From the NCBI GenBank assembly GCA_031553315.1, contig JAVBLT010000049.1, positions 1-27,716 of the forward strand: DNA of 27,716 nt, read 5' to 3'. The stretch comes from JAVBLT01 sp031553315. GTDB taxonomy: Bacteria > Verrucomicrobiota > Kiritimatiellia > RFP12 > DVOR01. Numbering within the stretch: position 1 is the stretch's first letter; each line of letters opens with the position of its first letter. The translations under genes and the position numbers were made by a program. Shown in pieces: positions 1-7,860 of the stretch. The notes under the pieces are model-generated. The model worked only from the letters and a program-made list of their open reading frames with translations. It ran no database searches and was not told the DNA's origin.

Positions 1-3000
1 CTGGGTCACGGCGAGGTCGAGCTCGCCGGCCTGTTGGAGGCGCCAGGCAAAGACGCGCAGGAGCGCGGCGTCTTCAATCCGCATCTCGGCGAGGTTGGAG
101 AGCATGCGCAGGCCGATGCGTTTTTCGCCGTCTTTGAGGAAGAAGTCGGCGCAATCGAGGAAGAATGCGGGGCTTTTCTCAAAAGCCTTCCGGTTTTCAA
201 AATAAACGCCCTCACGCTGGTTTTTCACCGCGCCCTGAATGGCCTTGAGGTAAGGCGTTTCGGGATTCCACGCGGTAATGTGCACGCGGGGGGATTCGGA
301 ACGTGCCTCGCTTCTGCTCGAATCGCCCCGGTTGGCGAGGGTGCCGCCATCACCCAAAAAACGCCCCCCCTGACTGATTCCGCCTGAAGCAATGGAGTGG
401 AGAACCACCTCATTTCGATCTCGCGGCGTTGAAGGCAATGTCTCCACGCGGAGCATTTCAAGCGACTCCAGTTCTTCGGCAAGCGCGGCTTCCGACGGTG
501 AGAGCGTGACGTTGCTTCGCTCCGCCGCCGGCACTCTGACGCCTTTGCTTTTGGGCCGAGGCGCTTTGCCTTCCCACCAGGCCACGCGCTGATTCCATAT
601 TTCGATGAGCTGAGCGAGGTTACGATCGGCGGCATCGCCGGCGGTTTTGCCTTTGCGGGCGATGGTTTCGTCCCACTGGGCGCGCATGTCGGCGAGCTGG
701 GCGGGCGGGCGGATTTCGTGGCGGAGGTATTGACCGAGGTTTTCCAGCACGATGAGCGACGTGGCGGGCGAAACCACCCCGAAGCGTTGGCCGAGCTGAA
801 GGAGCTCCTCTTCATTGTGTCCGGCACGGGCGGAGAGATGCGTCACGCGCGCGGCGGCCCACACGGTGGCGAGAAGCGAACCGGTTCCGGCGGTGGCGGC
901 ATCGAGCTTGAAGGGGGCGGAGCGGGAACCATCGGAGTAGACGATGCGCAGCTCGGCGGCGGGCGCGGTGAGGCGGCCTGTGAGCGTGACGCGGCCATTG
1001 GCCGCCGCGCCGATGCCTTGAATGCCGGCAACGCCGGTGCCCTCAATGCCGGTGACGCGGTGAGGAGGATGGAAAAAGCGCTCCCGCGCGGCGTTGGCGT
1101 CGAGGTGCTGAAGGTCGATGACGTCTCCCTTGCAGAGCTGGCGCAACGCCTCGCGGTCGCCGGTCGATTGCGAAGTCACCGCGGTGAAGCGCGCTTGGGC
1201 TTCGGGAAGGGAATCGCCGAGGGTGTCGAGGCCGTCGGTGAAAAGCAGCCAGTGCCCCTCTTGAACAGCGGCACAGAGGGCGTTGAGATCGGTGCCGCCG
1301 TCGTAGCGGATGGCTTTGACTGCGGCGATGAAGGCCTCGGCGCCGGTGAAGGTCTGCACCGGTTCCGCCCTGTCGCGGAACACGCACAGCTTGAACGCCT
1401 TGCAACCGGTTGCCAACTTTTCGAGCAGGGCGATTTCTTGGGTTAAATCAGCGGCGGTGCGGCTGGCGGAGGCATCCCACGCCACGGAGAGGGTGCCGAG
1501 GGTGAAATCGGGCCTTCCGCCGATGACCGGCGGCAGGTCGCTGAGCATGAGATACGTGTCGCCGCGTTCATCGCGCTCGAGGGCGAAGAGCTGCTTGGGC
1601 AGCTTGGGGAGCGCCACCAGGATATCCGCGCCGGGCGTGGCGTTTTCAAGCGAGGTTTCCGCAACCCAGGCATTGCTCATCTGCGCGAAACGCAGATTCC
1701 CGAAGCCCCCGATTTCGGGCTTCACACCGGGATTGCCCACGTGAATTCTGATTTTCAATTTACCGATTTCCTCACGCGGCAAACCCAGCGCGAGGGCCGC
1801 ATCGCCCTTTGAATCGGAGGCCAGCTCGGTCACATAGCGCAGCCTGACGGTGCGGCTGGCATTCGGCGGCAGGGGATAAATCCGCGTGCGGTAGACATTG
1901 CCCTTCACATGCTCCACAATGCCGGGATCGACCCGGGCGCGGGTCTCCGTTTCAAAGGCCACGCGCGCCTTCTCCTTTTTCACGACCACGCCGTCGACCA
2001 GCGTGCCGTTCACATCCAGCGCATAACCGCAGACGACCGCGCCGTCGGGCAGCGGAAAGACCAGATCGCCCTCAAGCTGCCGGTCGTTGGGATTGAAGAA
2101 GGTGAGCGTGGTTTCCACCTCGGCGTGAAGCCCGGTGATTTTGGCCGAGACCGCCATCTCACGCGTCTGCATCGGAGCCTCGGGAATCGTCTTTTGAAAC
2201 GCCAGGTGCGGCGGTTCCACCGGGCGCGGCACGACAACCACCTGAACAGGATCGGGTGAGGGAAGCGGCGCCTCCTGAGCCGTCAGCGTGAAAAGCGGCG
2301 CAATTGTTGCAAAGAACAATGCGGCCACCGCCGCCGCCGAGACCGGCCAGCCGTTGCGTTTCGGCGGCGCGAGCAACCGTTCCACCCGCGCGGAGAGACC
2401 ATATTCCGATTCACTCAGGCACAGCGCCCCCTCGGCGGGAATTCCCCGCTCCGCCATCTCCACCAGCGTGCGCGAATAGGCCACACGCCCCGCGTTGTGG
2501 CCGCCCAGCGCGCGGCAGCTCAATTCATCGCACCGCGCCTCCGCGTGAAAACGCCTGCGCCGCGCCATCCATTTCGCCACCGGGTTGAACCAGTGCAGCG
2601 AAGCCGCAATCTGCCAAAACGTATTCATAACCAGGTCTCCTTTTTTTAGATGCGTCAGCTCATGATAAACCACATGTTTCAACTCTTCCGGCCTGCATTG
2701 CGCCACCCGCCGCGGCATCACCACCAGCGGCCGAATCACCCCGATGACCATCGCCGGAAAAGGCGCATCGGTAAAAAGAAAAACAGGCCGGCACCGCAAA
2801 CCCACCCGCCGCCGCGCCTCCACAAATACCTCCGAAGCCCGTTCCGGAACCGCGATTTCCTCATGCAGCGCCCGCCGATACGTCCGCCACGAAAGCCCCA
2901 GCAGCCGAAGCGTCGTCACCGCCGCCCCCGCCGCCAGAATTCCCACCGCCCACCCCCAAACCGGCGAAGACGGCAACGCCCCCCACGGCGCCGGAATCGG

Positions 3001-3162
3001 CAACACCAACCGAAGCCCCAGCAGCCCGTAAACCGCCAGCGAAACCTTCCCCCCTCCGAAGCGCCGCTCCAGAAGATAAAACGGCACCCCGATTGCAATC
3101 ACCGAAAGCGAGCTCCAGAGCCACATCGAAACCACCATTTCCGGGCGCAGAAAATCATTCAT
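1..3162 (-). CDS. BlaR1-like M56 metallopeptidase fused to VIT and VWA domains (partial, C-terminus off the left edge)
   Basis: The frame is open for 1054 codons from the ATG at 3162 to base 1. A GGAGG motif lies about 7 bases upstream, and the start overlaps the stop of the BlaI gene (ATGAATGA). Residues 1-305 resemble the BlaR1/MecR1 membrane peptidase: hydrophobic segments, the zinc motif HELTH at 167-171 followed by LKKGDL, a downstream EARCDELSC segment, and a last membrane segment near 280-305. BlaR1 proteins then carry a penicillin-binding sensor; here none is seen. Instead there is a VIT-like beta domain (about 330-450) and a von Willebrand A domain (about 550-720) with an intact MIDAS metal site: DASAS, GGTDL, LLFTDG. 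The last visible residues look like a helical TPR-type tail. By analogy with BlaR1, I infer that it senses an envelope signal through the VIT-VWA part and then triggers inactivation of the BlaI-like repressor. The fusion is read directly; ligand and signal are unknown. Confidence 0.88.
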   Translation of the reverse strand, partial: MNDFLRPEMVVSMWLWSSLSVIAIGVPFYLLERRFGGGKVSLAVYGLLGLRLVLPIPAPWGALPSSPVWGWAVGILAAGAAVTTLRLLGLSWRTYRRALHEEIAVPERASEVFVEARRRVGLRCRPVFLFTDAPFPAMVIGVIRPLVVMPRRVAQCRPEELKHVVYHELTHLKKGDLVMNTFWQIAASLHWFNPVAKWMARRRRFHAEARCDELSCRALGGHNAGRVAYSRTLVEMAERGIPAEGALCLSESEYGLSARVERLLAPPKRNGWPVSAAAVAALFFATIAPLFTLTAQEAPLPSPDPVQVVVVPRPVEPPHLAFQKTIPEAPMQTREMAVSAKITGLHAEVETTLTFFNPNDRQLEGDLVFPLPDGAVVCGYALDVNGTLVDGVVVKKEKARVAFETETRARVDPGIVEHVKGNVYRTRIYPLPPNASRTVRLRYVTELASDSKGDAALALGLPREEIGKLKIRIHVGNPGVKPEIGGFGNLRFAQMSNAWVAETSLENATPGADILVALPKLPKQLFALERDERGDTYLMLSDLPPVIGGRPDFTLGTLSVAWDASASRTAADLTQEIALLEKLATGCKAFKLCVFRDRAEPVQTFTGAEAFIAAVKAIRYDGGTDLNALCAAVQEGHWLLFTDGLDTLGDSLPEAQARFTAVTSQSTGDREALRQLCKGDVIDLQHLDANAARERFFHPPHRVTGIEGTGVAGIQGIGAAANGRVTLTGRLTAPAAELRIVYSDGSRSAPFKLDAATAGTGSLLATVWAAARVTHLSARAGHNEEELLQLGQRFGVVSPATSLIVLENLGQYLRHEIRPPAQLADMRAQWDETIARKGKTAGDAADRNLAQLIEIWNQRVAWWEGKAPRPKSKGVRVPAAERSNVTLSPSEAALAEELESLEMLRVETLPSTPRDRNEVVLHSIASGGISQGGRFLGDGGTLANRGDSSRSEARSESPRVHITAWNPETPYLKAIQGAVKNQREGVYFENRKAFEKSPAFFLDCADFFLKDGEKRIGLRMLSNLAEMRIEDAALLRVFAWRLQQAGELDLAVTQ

Positions 3163-3547
3163 TCCCCGCCTCCTTCAATTTATGATCCAGCAGCCTTTTC
3201 AGCCTCATCAGCTCCTCAGCCGGCAAATCTTCATTTTCAATGAAATACGCCGCCCCCAACGCCGCCCTTCCCTCGAAGAACCGGCTTAAGAAATTCCGCC
3301 CCTCATCTCTCACCACTTCATCGCGGCTATGCGCGGGAACGAACACAAAGATCCCGTGCACATCGAACCGCCTCACCACCCCCTTCGCCAAAAGCCTTTC
3401 CAAAAGCGTCCGCACCGTCTGCAAACTCCCCTTGCGCGCCTCCGGCAAATGGTCAAACACCTCCCTCGCGCTCAATGGGGATTTATCCCACAGCGCCTCC
3501 AGCACATCCCACTCCGCCCGCGTGACCTTCGATTGCTTCTCAGCCAT
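3155..3547 (-). CDS. BlaI/MecI-family transcriptional repressor
   Basis: This 130-residue protein has the winged-helix fold of the penicillinase repressors: VTRAEWDVLEALW near the N-terminus, then a recognition region with TVRTLLERLLAKGVV, and a helical C-terminal dimerisation part ending LKRLLDHKLKEAG. I chose the ATG at 3547 over an in-frame ATG at 3607. It follows an AGGAAGAGAGGG ribosome site and gives the usual family length, whereas 3607 lies inside the promoter. Aligned from memory with staphylococcal BlaI, the protease-sensitive Asn-Phe falls at a Tyr-Phe here (GAAYFIENEDL), so a comparable cleavage point is possible but unproven. It overlaps the M56 gene by 8 bases and should be co-transcribed with it. 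It probably binds the palindrome in its own promoter and is relieved when the M56 protein is activated. Confidence 0.92.
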   Translation of the reverse strand: MAEKQSKVTRAEWDVLEALWDKSPLSAREVFDHLPEARKGSLQTVRTLLERLLAKGVVRRFDVHGIFVFVPAHSRDEVVRDEGRNFLSRFFEGRAALGAAYFIENEDLPAEELMRLKRLLDHKLKEAGNE

Positions 3548-3564
3548 AAAAACCCTCTCTTCCT

Positions 3565-3618
3565 TAACAGATGTAGACACAATACTACATATGTAGTTTT
3601 GTGTCAATGGCTGTAGTA
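3565..3618 (-). promoter_or_regulatory. Promoter and Bla/Mec-like operator of the BlaI-M56 operon
   Basis: On the minus strand a perfect -35 TTGACA (3607-3602) is followed by a 17-base spacer and a -10 TATTGT (3584-3579). The perfect palindrome ACTACATATGTAGT (3597-3584) fills the spacer and overlaps the -10. It resembles the TACA..TGTA operators of Bla/Mec systems. Two further TGTAG half-sites lie on either side, so the plus-strand TGTA elements start at 3572, 3592 and 3612, exactly 20 bases apart. Repressor bound here would block RNA polymerase, which implies autoregulation. Confidence 0.82.
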
Positions 3619-3721
3619 AAAATAAATTTCAGGAATCGGCCCTTTCGGTTTGATCCCACGTGCATTTTCAGGCGTGTGCAGCATTGCAAATCACGAAATG
3701 AAAACATATTTTAAAAAGAAC

Positions 3722-3750
3722 TTGTCATATTTTGATTTTCCGCCTATTCT
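3722..3750 (+). promoter_or_regulatory. Sigma70-type promoter of the VTC operon
   Basis: TTGTCA (3722-3727) and TATTCT (3745-3750) are separated by 17 bases, 24 bases upstream of the first start codon. The region is AT-rich compared with the genes around it. It diverges from the BlaI promoter about 115 bases away and no shared operator is seen. Confidence 0.65.
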
Positions 3751-3774
3751 ACATCGAATGAAAGATAAGTTGGC

Positions 3775-4590
3775 ATGATGCGGGCATCAGGAAAAAACAG
3801 GCAGGACATCGTCAACCGGTTTGAGAGTAAATATCTCATTCCGCGTGAGCTTATTCCCGAGCTTCGCCGCTTCATCGCCCCCTTCACCGCCCCCGATCCC
3901 CACGGGCGCGGTTCGCCGCCCGAATACACCATCACCACCCTTCAGCTCGACACCCCCCAGCTCGCCTTCCACCATGCCAAGGAGTGGGAGGCGGTCGACC
4001 GTTTCAAGCTGCGCGTGCGCACCTACGGCGAACCGGGCAGCTCGCCGGTCTTCACCGAGATCAAAGCCAAATACCGCGACACGATTGTAAAGACCCGCGC
4101 CCAGATTCCCTTTTCCGCCTGGCGCAGAGAGCTGGTCTTCGCTCCCGGGCTCCCCCGGATCTTCAAGAGCGAAAAGCAGGAGATCGACTTTCTGAAATTC
4201 AAGCTCCTCACCCAGCAGACCGGCGCCGAACCCGCCCTCCTCGTGCGCTACATCCGCGAATCCTATGTGGGCACCCTCGACCACTATCTGCGCGTGACCT
4301 TCGACCGGGCGCTTGAATACCAGGCCACCCGATCCTGGACCGACTTCGGCCGTTCCGGCCTCTGGCGCTGCATGGATTCCGCCGAAGCCCAGGCCCAGGA
4401 ACGCTCGCAGACCGTGCTCGAAATCAAAACCCTTTATGAAACGCCGCTTTGGGTCGTAGACCTCGTGGAGCGCTTCCAGCTCAAAAAAGGCGGCAACTGC
4501 AAATATTCCACCGGCATCTGGCGCGAAGGCCTTTTCAGAGGCATTCCCCAAGGCCGCGACAACGCGCTCGAAGCGCTCGACTGGAGCTGA
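3775..4590 (+). CDS. VTC domain protein (polyphosphate polymerase-like)
   Basis: This 271-residue protein is a VTC domain in nearly its entire length. That family is a tunnel-fold enzyme group related to CYTH phosphatases, and yeast Vtc4 uses it to make polyphosphate from ATP. The basic and acidic residues that line the tunnel are visible in order: FESKYLI (16-22), RVR (80-82), EIKAKY (95-100), LVRYIRESY (156-164), RVTFDRAL (173-180), LEIK (215-218) and CKYST (242-246). None of these positions looks lost, so I expect an active enzyme. No membrane segment or signal peptide is present, so it should act in the cytoplasm or at the inner face of the membrane. Bacterial VTC proteins are commonly paired with DUF4956 proteins, and the next gene is one. 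Two adjacent ATG codons (3775 and 3778) are possible starts. Polyphosphate as the product is inferred from the family. Confidence 0.87.
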   Translation: MMRASGKNRQDIVNRFESKYLIPRELIPELRRFIAPFTAPDPHGRGSPPEYTITTLQLDTPQLAFHHAKEWEAVDRFKLRVRTYGEPGSSPVFTEIKAKYRDTIVKTRAQIPFSAWRRELVFAPGLPRIFKSEKQEIDFLKFKLLTQQTGAEPALLVRYIRESYVGTLDHYLRVTFDRALEYQATRSWTDFGRSGLWRCMDSAEAQAQERSQTVLEIKTLYETPLWVVDLVERFQLKKGGNCKYSTGIWREGLFRGIPQGRDNALEALDWS

Positions 4591-4595
4591 ACAGC

Positions 4596-5291
4596 ATGAA
4601 CACTACGGCTGATTACATGGCGATGATGTTCGGCAGCGGCGAACCCGTGACCCCCGCTTTCGTGGCCGGATCCATGCTGCTGAGCTTCCTGCTCACCTTC
4701 GTCTACGCCGTGGTCTACCAGAAAACCTTCAACGGCTTCTCCTACTCCCGCTCCTACATCCACTCGCTCGTGCTCGGCGGCATGATCACCTGCCTGCTCA
4801 TCATGGCGGTGGGCGACAGCATGGCGCGCGGCATCGGCATTCTGGGCACGCTCGCCATCATCCGCTTCCGAACCCCCGTCCGCGACCCGCGCGACGCGAT
4901 GTTCCTCTTCGCCTGCCTCGGCACCGGCATCGCCTGCGGCGCCGGCCTCCCCGCAGTCGCCATCACCGCCACGCTCATGATCAACGCCGCCATCCTCTTC
5001 CTCCACTACTCCCCCTTCGCCTCCCGCCGCAACTACGAAGGCATGCTCCGGTTCATCCAGCAAAAAGACCCGGCCGCCGACGACGCCGTGAAGCAAACCC
5101 TCCTGCGCTGCTGCTCCTCCTTCAGCCTCATCGGCGTGCGCGACGCCATGCAGGGCGACGCCGCGGAATACTCCTACCACCTCCGCCTCATCGACCCCAG
5201 TTATCAGAAAGACGTGATCCACGAACTCAAAAAGATCCCCCAGGTCACCGACCCCGTCCTCCTCATGCAGCGCACCACCGTCGAGCTCTAA
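4596..5291 (+). CDS. DUF4956 family membrane protein
   Basis: This 231-residue protein has about four membrane segments in its first 140 residues and a soluble C-terminal domain of about 90 residues. The family signature is plain: IIRFRTPVRDPRDAMFLF followed by a glycine-rich helix. The ATG at 4596 lies five bases after the VTC stop with a GGAG ten bases upstream, so the genes should be translated together. The biochemical role of DUF4956 is not known to me. Its steady association with VTC enzymes suggests a membrane partner or channel for the product. In this operon it is the only inner-membrane protein with several spans, which makes it the candidate transporter between the enzyme and the HlyD/TolC pair. 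That role is inference. Confidence 0.85.
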   Translation: MNTTADYMAMMFGSGEPVTPAFVAGSMLLSFLLTFVYAVVYQKTFNGFSYSRSYIHSLVLGGMITCLLIMAVGDSMARGIGILGTLAIIRFRTPVRDPRDAMFLFACLGTGIACGAGLPAVAITATLMINAAILFLHYSPFASRRNYEGMLRFIQQKDPAADDAVKQTLLRCCSSFSLIGVRDAMQGDAAEYSYHLRLIDPSYQKDVIHELKKIPQVTDPVLLMQRTTVEL

Positions 5292-5294
5292 CCG

Positions 5295-6461
5295 ATGAAG
5301 CACCCCCGCGAAACCACCCGCCTCCCCCTCTCCCTCCGCCTGCGCGCCTGGCGCCGCGGCTGGGTGTACCTGTTCTGGCTTCTGCTCATCCCCGCCGCCT
5401 TCGCCCTTCTGCCCGAAGACCGCACAGCCAACCGCGCCAACGGCGTGGTCGAAGCGCGCACCCAAACCGCCGGCCCCTCCGAAACCGGCCAGATCGCCGA
5501 AATCTGCGTTGTGCCGGGCCAACGCGTTGAAAAGGGCGACCTCCTCGTGCTCTTCCACGCCCCGCAGACCGAGCTCGACCTCGCCGACCGCGAAGTGCGC
5601 CTCGCCGAGCAGCGCATCGACGCCCGCCGCCGCGAGCAAAACCTCCAGGTTCTCCTCGTCCGCGCCCGCCAGGCTCTTCAGGATGCCGAAACCGCCCTCG
5701 CCGAAACCGGCATGGAGCATATCCGCGAAGAAGCCGAGCTCCACGGCCTGCGCGAAGAGCTTCAGCGCCAAACCGCCCTCACCGCCCAAGGTCTGACCCC
5801 CTCCGGCGACCTCGCCAAGATCCGCCCCCAGGTCGCCGCGCTTGAAGAGATCGCCGCCCACTACCCCGCCCTCATCGCCGCCCTCACCGCCCGCAAAGCT
5901 CAGGCGCAAAAAGAGATCGCCGAAATCCAAACCTGGATCGCCCGCGAAAAAGAAGCCTCCCTGACCGAAGCCGCCCAAATGGAAAGCCTCATGCACACCG
6001 CCGCCGACCAGCTCAAAGAGGGCCCCGTCCGCACCCTGCGCGCCGTCGAAGCGGGCACCGTCTCGCGCATCCGCCACCAGGTGGGCGACATCGTGCCCTC
6101 CGGCGAGCCCGTCCTGCGCATCTCCACCGAAGGCCCCACGCAGGTCGTGGGCATGTTCCTGGCGCACCAGCTGATCGGCATCGCCCGGGGAACCCGCCTT
6201 CACGTGTCTCCTTACCACCGCGAACGCCGCACACGCTACGAAGCCGAAGTCACCCTCATCGAGCCCGAATTCCTCGATCTGGCCGATCCCTTCAACCCCG
6301 TGCCCCGCTACCCGGTGCGCGGGCGCCGCGTTCACATCCGCGTCTTCGATTCCGCCGCGCTCGTCCCCGGCGAGAGCGTCGCCATCATCCTCCCCTCGCC
6401 CCCGCTGCCCCAACGCATCGCCGCCGCGTGGAACCGCCTCAAAGACCGCTTTACCCGCTAA
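5295..6461 (+). CDS. HlyD-family periplasmic adaptor protein
   Basis: This 388-residue protein has one N-terminal membrane anchor (about 22-41), then a lipoyl-like half motif (VVEARTQTAGPSETGQI...VPGQRVEKGDLLVLFHAP, about 49-92). A long alanine/glutamate/arginine-rich helical hairpin follows (about 95-240), then a beta-barrel segment with VGDIVPSGEPVLRI. This is the domain order of membrane-fusion proteins that bridge an inner-membrane transporter to an outer-membrane channel. The start lies three bases after the DUF4956 stop and has no clear ribosome site of its own, so translation is probably coupled. No ABC, RND or MFS pump gene is nearby. The neighbours imply that it works with the DUF4956 protein and the TolC-like lipoprotein encoded next. 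Confidence 0.88.
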   Translation: MKHPRETTRLPLSLRLRAWRRGWVYLFWLLLIPAAFALLPEDRTANRANGVVEARTQTAGPSETGQIAEICVVPGQRVEKGDLLVLFHAPQTELDLADREVRLAEQRIDARRREQNLQVLLVRARQALQDAETALAETGMEHIREEAELHGLREELQRQTALTAQGLTPSGDLAKIRPQVAALEEIAAHYPALIAALTARKAQAQKEIAEIQTWIAREKEASLTEAAQMESLMHTAADQLKEGPVRTLRAVEAGTVSRIRHQVGDIVPSGEPVLRISTEGPTQVVGMFLAHQLIGIARGTRLHVSPYHRERRTRYEAEVTLIEPEFLDLADPFNPVPRYPVRGRRVHIRVFDSAALVPGESVAIILPSPPLPQRIAAAWNRLKDRFTR

Positions 6462-6468
6462 ACCGCGT

Positions 6469-7860
6469 ATGAAAAAACACCTCTTGCTTTTTCTGCTCCC
6501 CCTGGCCGCCTGCCGGGCGCCGCAACCGGAGCCCGCCGCCCCGCCGCCGCCCCAAACCGCTCCGCCGGCCGCCCCCCTTGAAACCGAATACACCTGGTTC
6601 CGCCTCGCCGAGCTCGCCGCGGCCAACAGCTGGGAAATCCGCAGCCTCGCGGGCGAAGCCCAGGCCGAACGCCTCTGGGGCATCACCCGCGCCCAGACCC
6701 GCGATCCCCGCCTCCTCGGGCTTTACGACCGTTCCAGCGGCAGCGCCTGGGAAGACCGCCTCGCCGGCCACCGCTCGGCCGACGATTCCTCCTATTCCGC
6801 CGGCGGGCGCCTGCGCATCTACACCTCCAACCCCTTCGTCAACCGCCACCTCCGCGCCGAAGGCACCGGCCGGGCGGAGGAGCTCATCGGCAAAGCCGCC
6901 GCCGTCAAACACGACCTCACGGAAGACGCTCTCCTCCTTTGCATCGAAATCCACCGCCTCGAACAGGAACGCACCCTCGCCGCCGAAACCGAACGCCTGC
7001 GCGAAGCACTCCTCCAGCGCACCCAGCGCGCCGCCGAAGCCGCCCTCGTCACCTTCTACGAAGTGGCGCGCGACGAACTCGCCCTTGAAAACACCCGCGC
7101 CGCCAACCGCGAGCGTGAAGTCCGCATCACCTCCCTTCGCCGCGAGCTCGCCGCCCTTTGCGCGATCCCCGTTGAACACCTCCGCATCACCCCGCCCGCC
7201 ATCGACCTGCCCACCCTCTCCGCCAACCTTCCCCCCGCCGCCGACCTCTACGCCCAGGCCATCGCCTCCCACCCCCAGCTCCTCATCGCCCGCAGCCTCA
7301 AAAAGCAAGCCCAGGCTCAGATCGACACCGCCCGCGCCACCCAGATCCCCTGGTTTGAATATGTCGACGCCGGCTACGGCCGCGCCCGCGGCACCGGCAC
7401 CGAAACCACCGCCGCCCCCGCCGGCGCCACCACCCTCAGCGGCAGCGACCAATCCAGCGAATGGCAGATCCGCGCCGCCGTCACCATCCCCGTCTTCTCC
7501 TGGTTCTCCTCCGCCGGCCGGCAGGCCCGCCTCCGCCTCCAGGCCGCCCAAGCCCGCGAACACGCCCTCTTCGAACACATCCACCGCGAAATCAACGGCC
7601 TGCGCGCCGATCTCCTCGCCGCCTCCGCCGCCTACACCCAGGCTCTCCAAACCTTCGCCGACTACGAAACCCGCCTCCACAGCCGCATCGCCCCCCTTCG
7701 CCAGGCCACCTTCGCCGACCAGGAAGCCTTCCTCAAACTCGAGCTCGACGAACTCGAAGTGAAAACCCGCCTCCTGCGCATGGAAGAACGCTGCCACACC
7801 GTCTACGCCAGCCTCCTCACCACCCTCTCCCGCACCGCCGACATGAGCCAGGCCCCATGA
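6469..7860 (+). CDS. TolC-like outer-membrane efflux lipoprotein
   Basis: This 463-residue protein begins with a lipoprotein signal, MKKHLLLFLLPLAAC, with the lipobox cysteine at residue 15. A proline-rich linker follows, then long helical repeats of the outer-membrane efflux protein family. The two halves have the usual pattern: a first helical hairpin around 130-230, and a second, after a glycine/threonine-rich strand region (around 310-330), that includes LRLQAAQAREHALFEHIHREI. It should form the outer-membrane and periplasmic channel for the HlyD adaptor encoded seven bases upstream. Lipid anchoring is seen in some family members such as OprM but not in TolC itself. The substrate is unknown; operon context points to the VTC/DUF4956 product. 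Confidence 0.86.
   Translation: MKKHLLLFLLPLAACRAPQPEPAAPPPPQTAPPAAPLETEYTWFRLAELAAANSWEIRSLAGEAQAERLWGITRAQTRDPRLLGLYDRSSGSAWEDRLAGHRSADDSSYSAGGRLRIYTSNPFVNRHLRAEGTGRAEELIGKAAAVKHDLTEDALLLCIEIHRLEQERTLAAETERLREALLQRTQRAAEAALVTFYEVARDELALENTRAANREREVRITSLRRELAALCAIPVEHLRITPPAIDLPTLSANLPPAADLYAQAIASHPQLLIARSLKKQAQAQIDTARATQIPWFEYVDAGYGRARGTGTETTAAPAGATTLSGSDQSSEWQIRAAVTIPVFSWFSSAGRQARLRLQAAQAREHALFEHIHREINGLRADLLAASAAYTQALQTFADYETRLHSRIAPLRQATFADQEAFLKLELDELEVKTRLLRMEERCHTVYASLLTTLSRTADMSQAP

Noticed and set aside
718..1446. 242-codon plus-strand frame in the left part of the window
   Set aside because: It lies antisense to the uninterrupted M56-VIT-VWA frame, which has recognisable motifs and a good ribosome site.
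3155..3162. Frameshift between BlaI and the M56 gene
   Set aside because: The ATGAATGA overlap is a normal coupled stop/start and both proteins have full N- and C-terminal signatures there.
4434..6686. 750-codon open frame on the minus strand opposite the VTC/DUF4956/HlyD genes
   Set aside because: Its protein is low-complexity Gly/Ala/Glu/Val, as expected from the antisense of C-ending codons, and the plus-strand genes have clear families. The same applies to minus-strand frames at 6451-7797, 17097-18689, 20847-22391 and 24070-26286.
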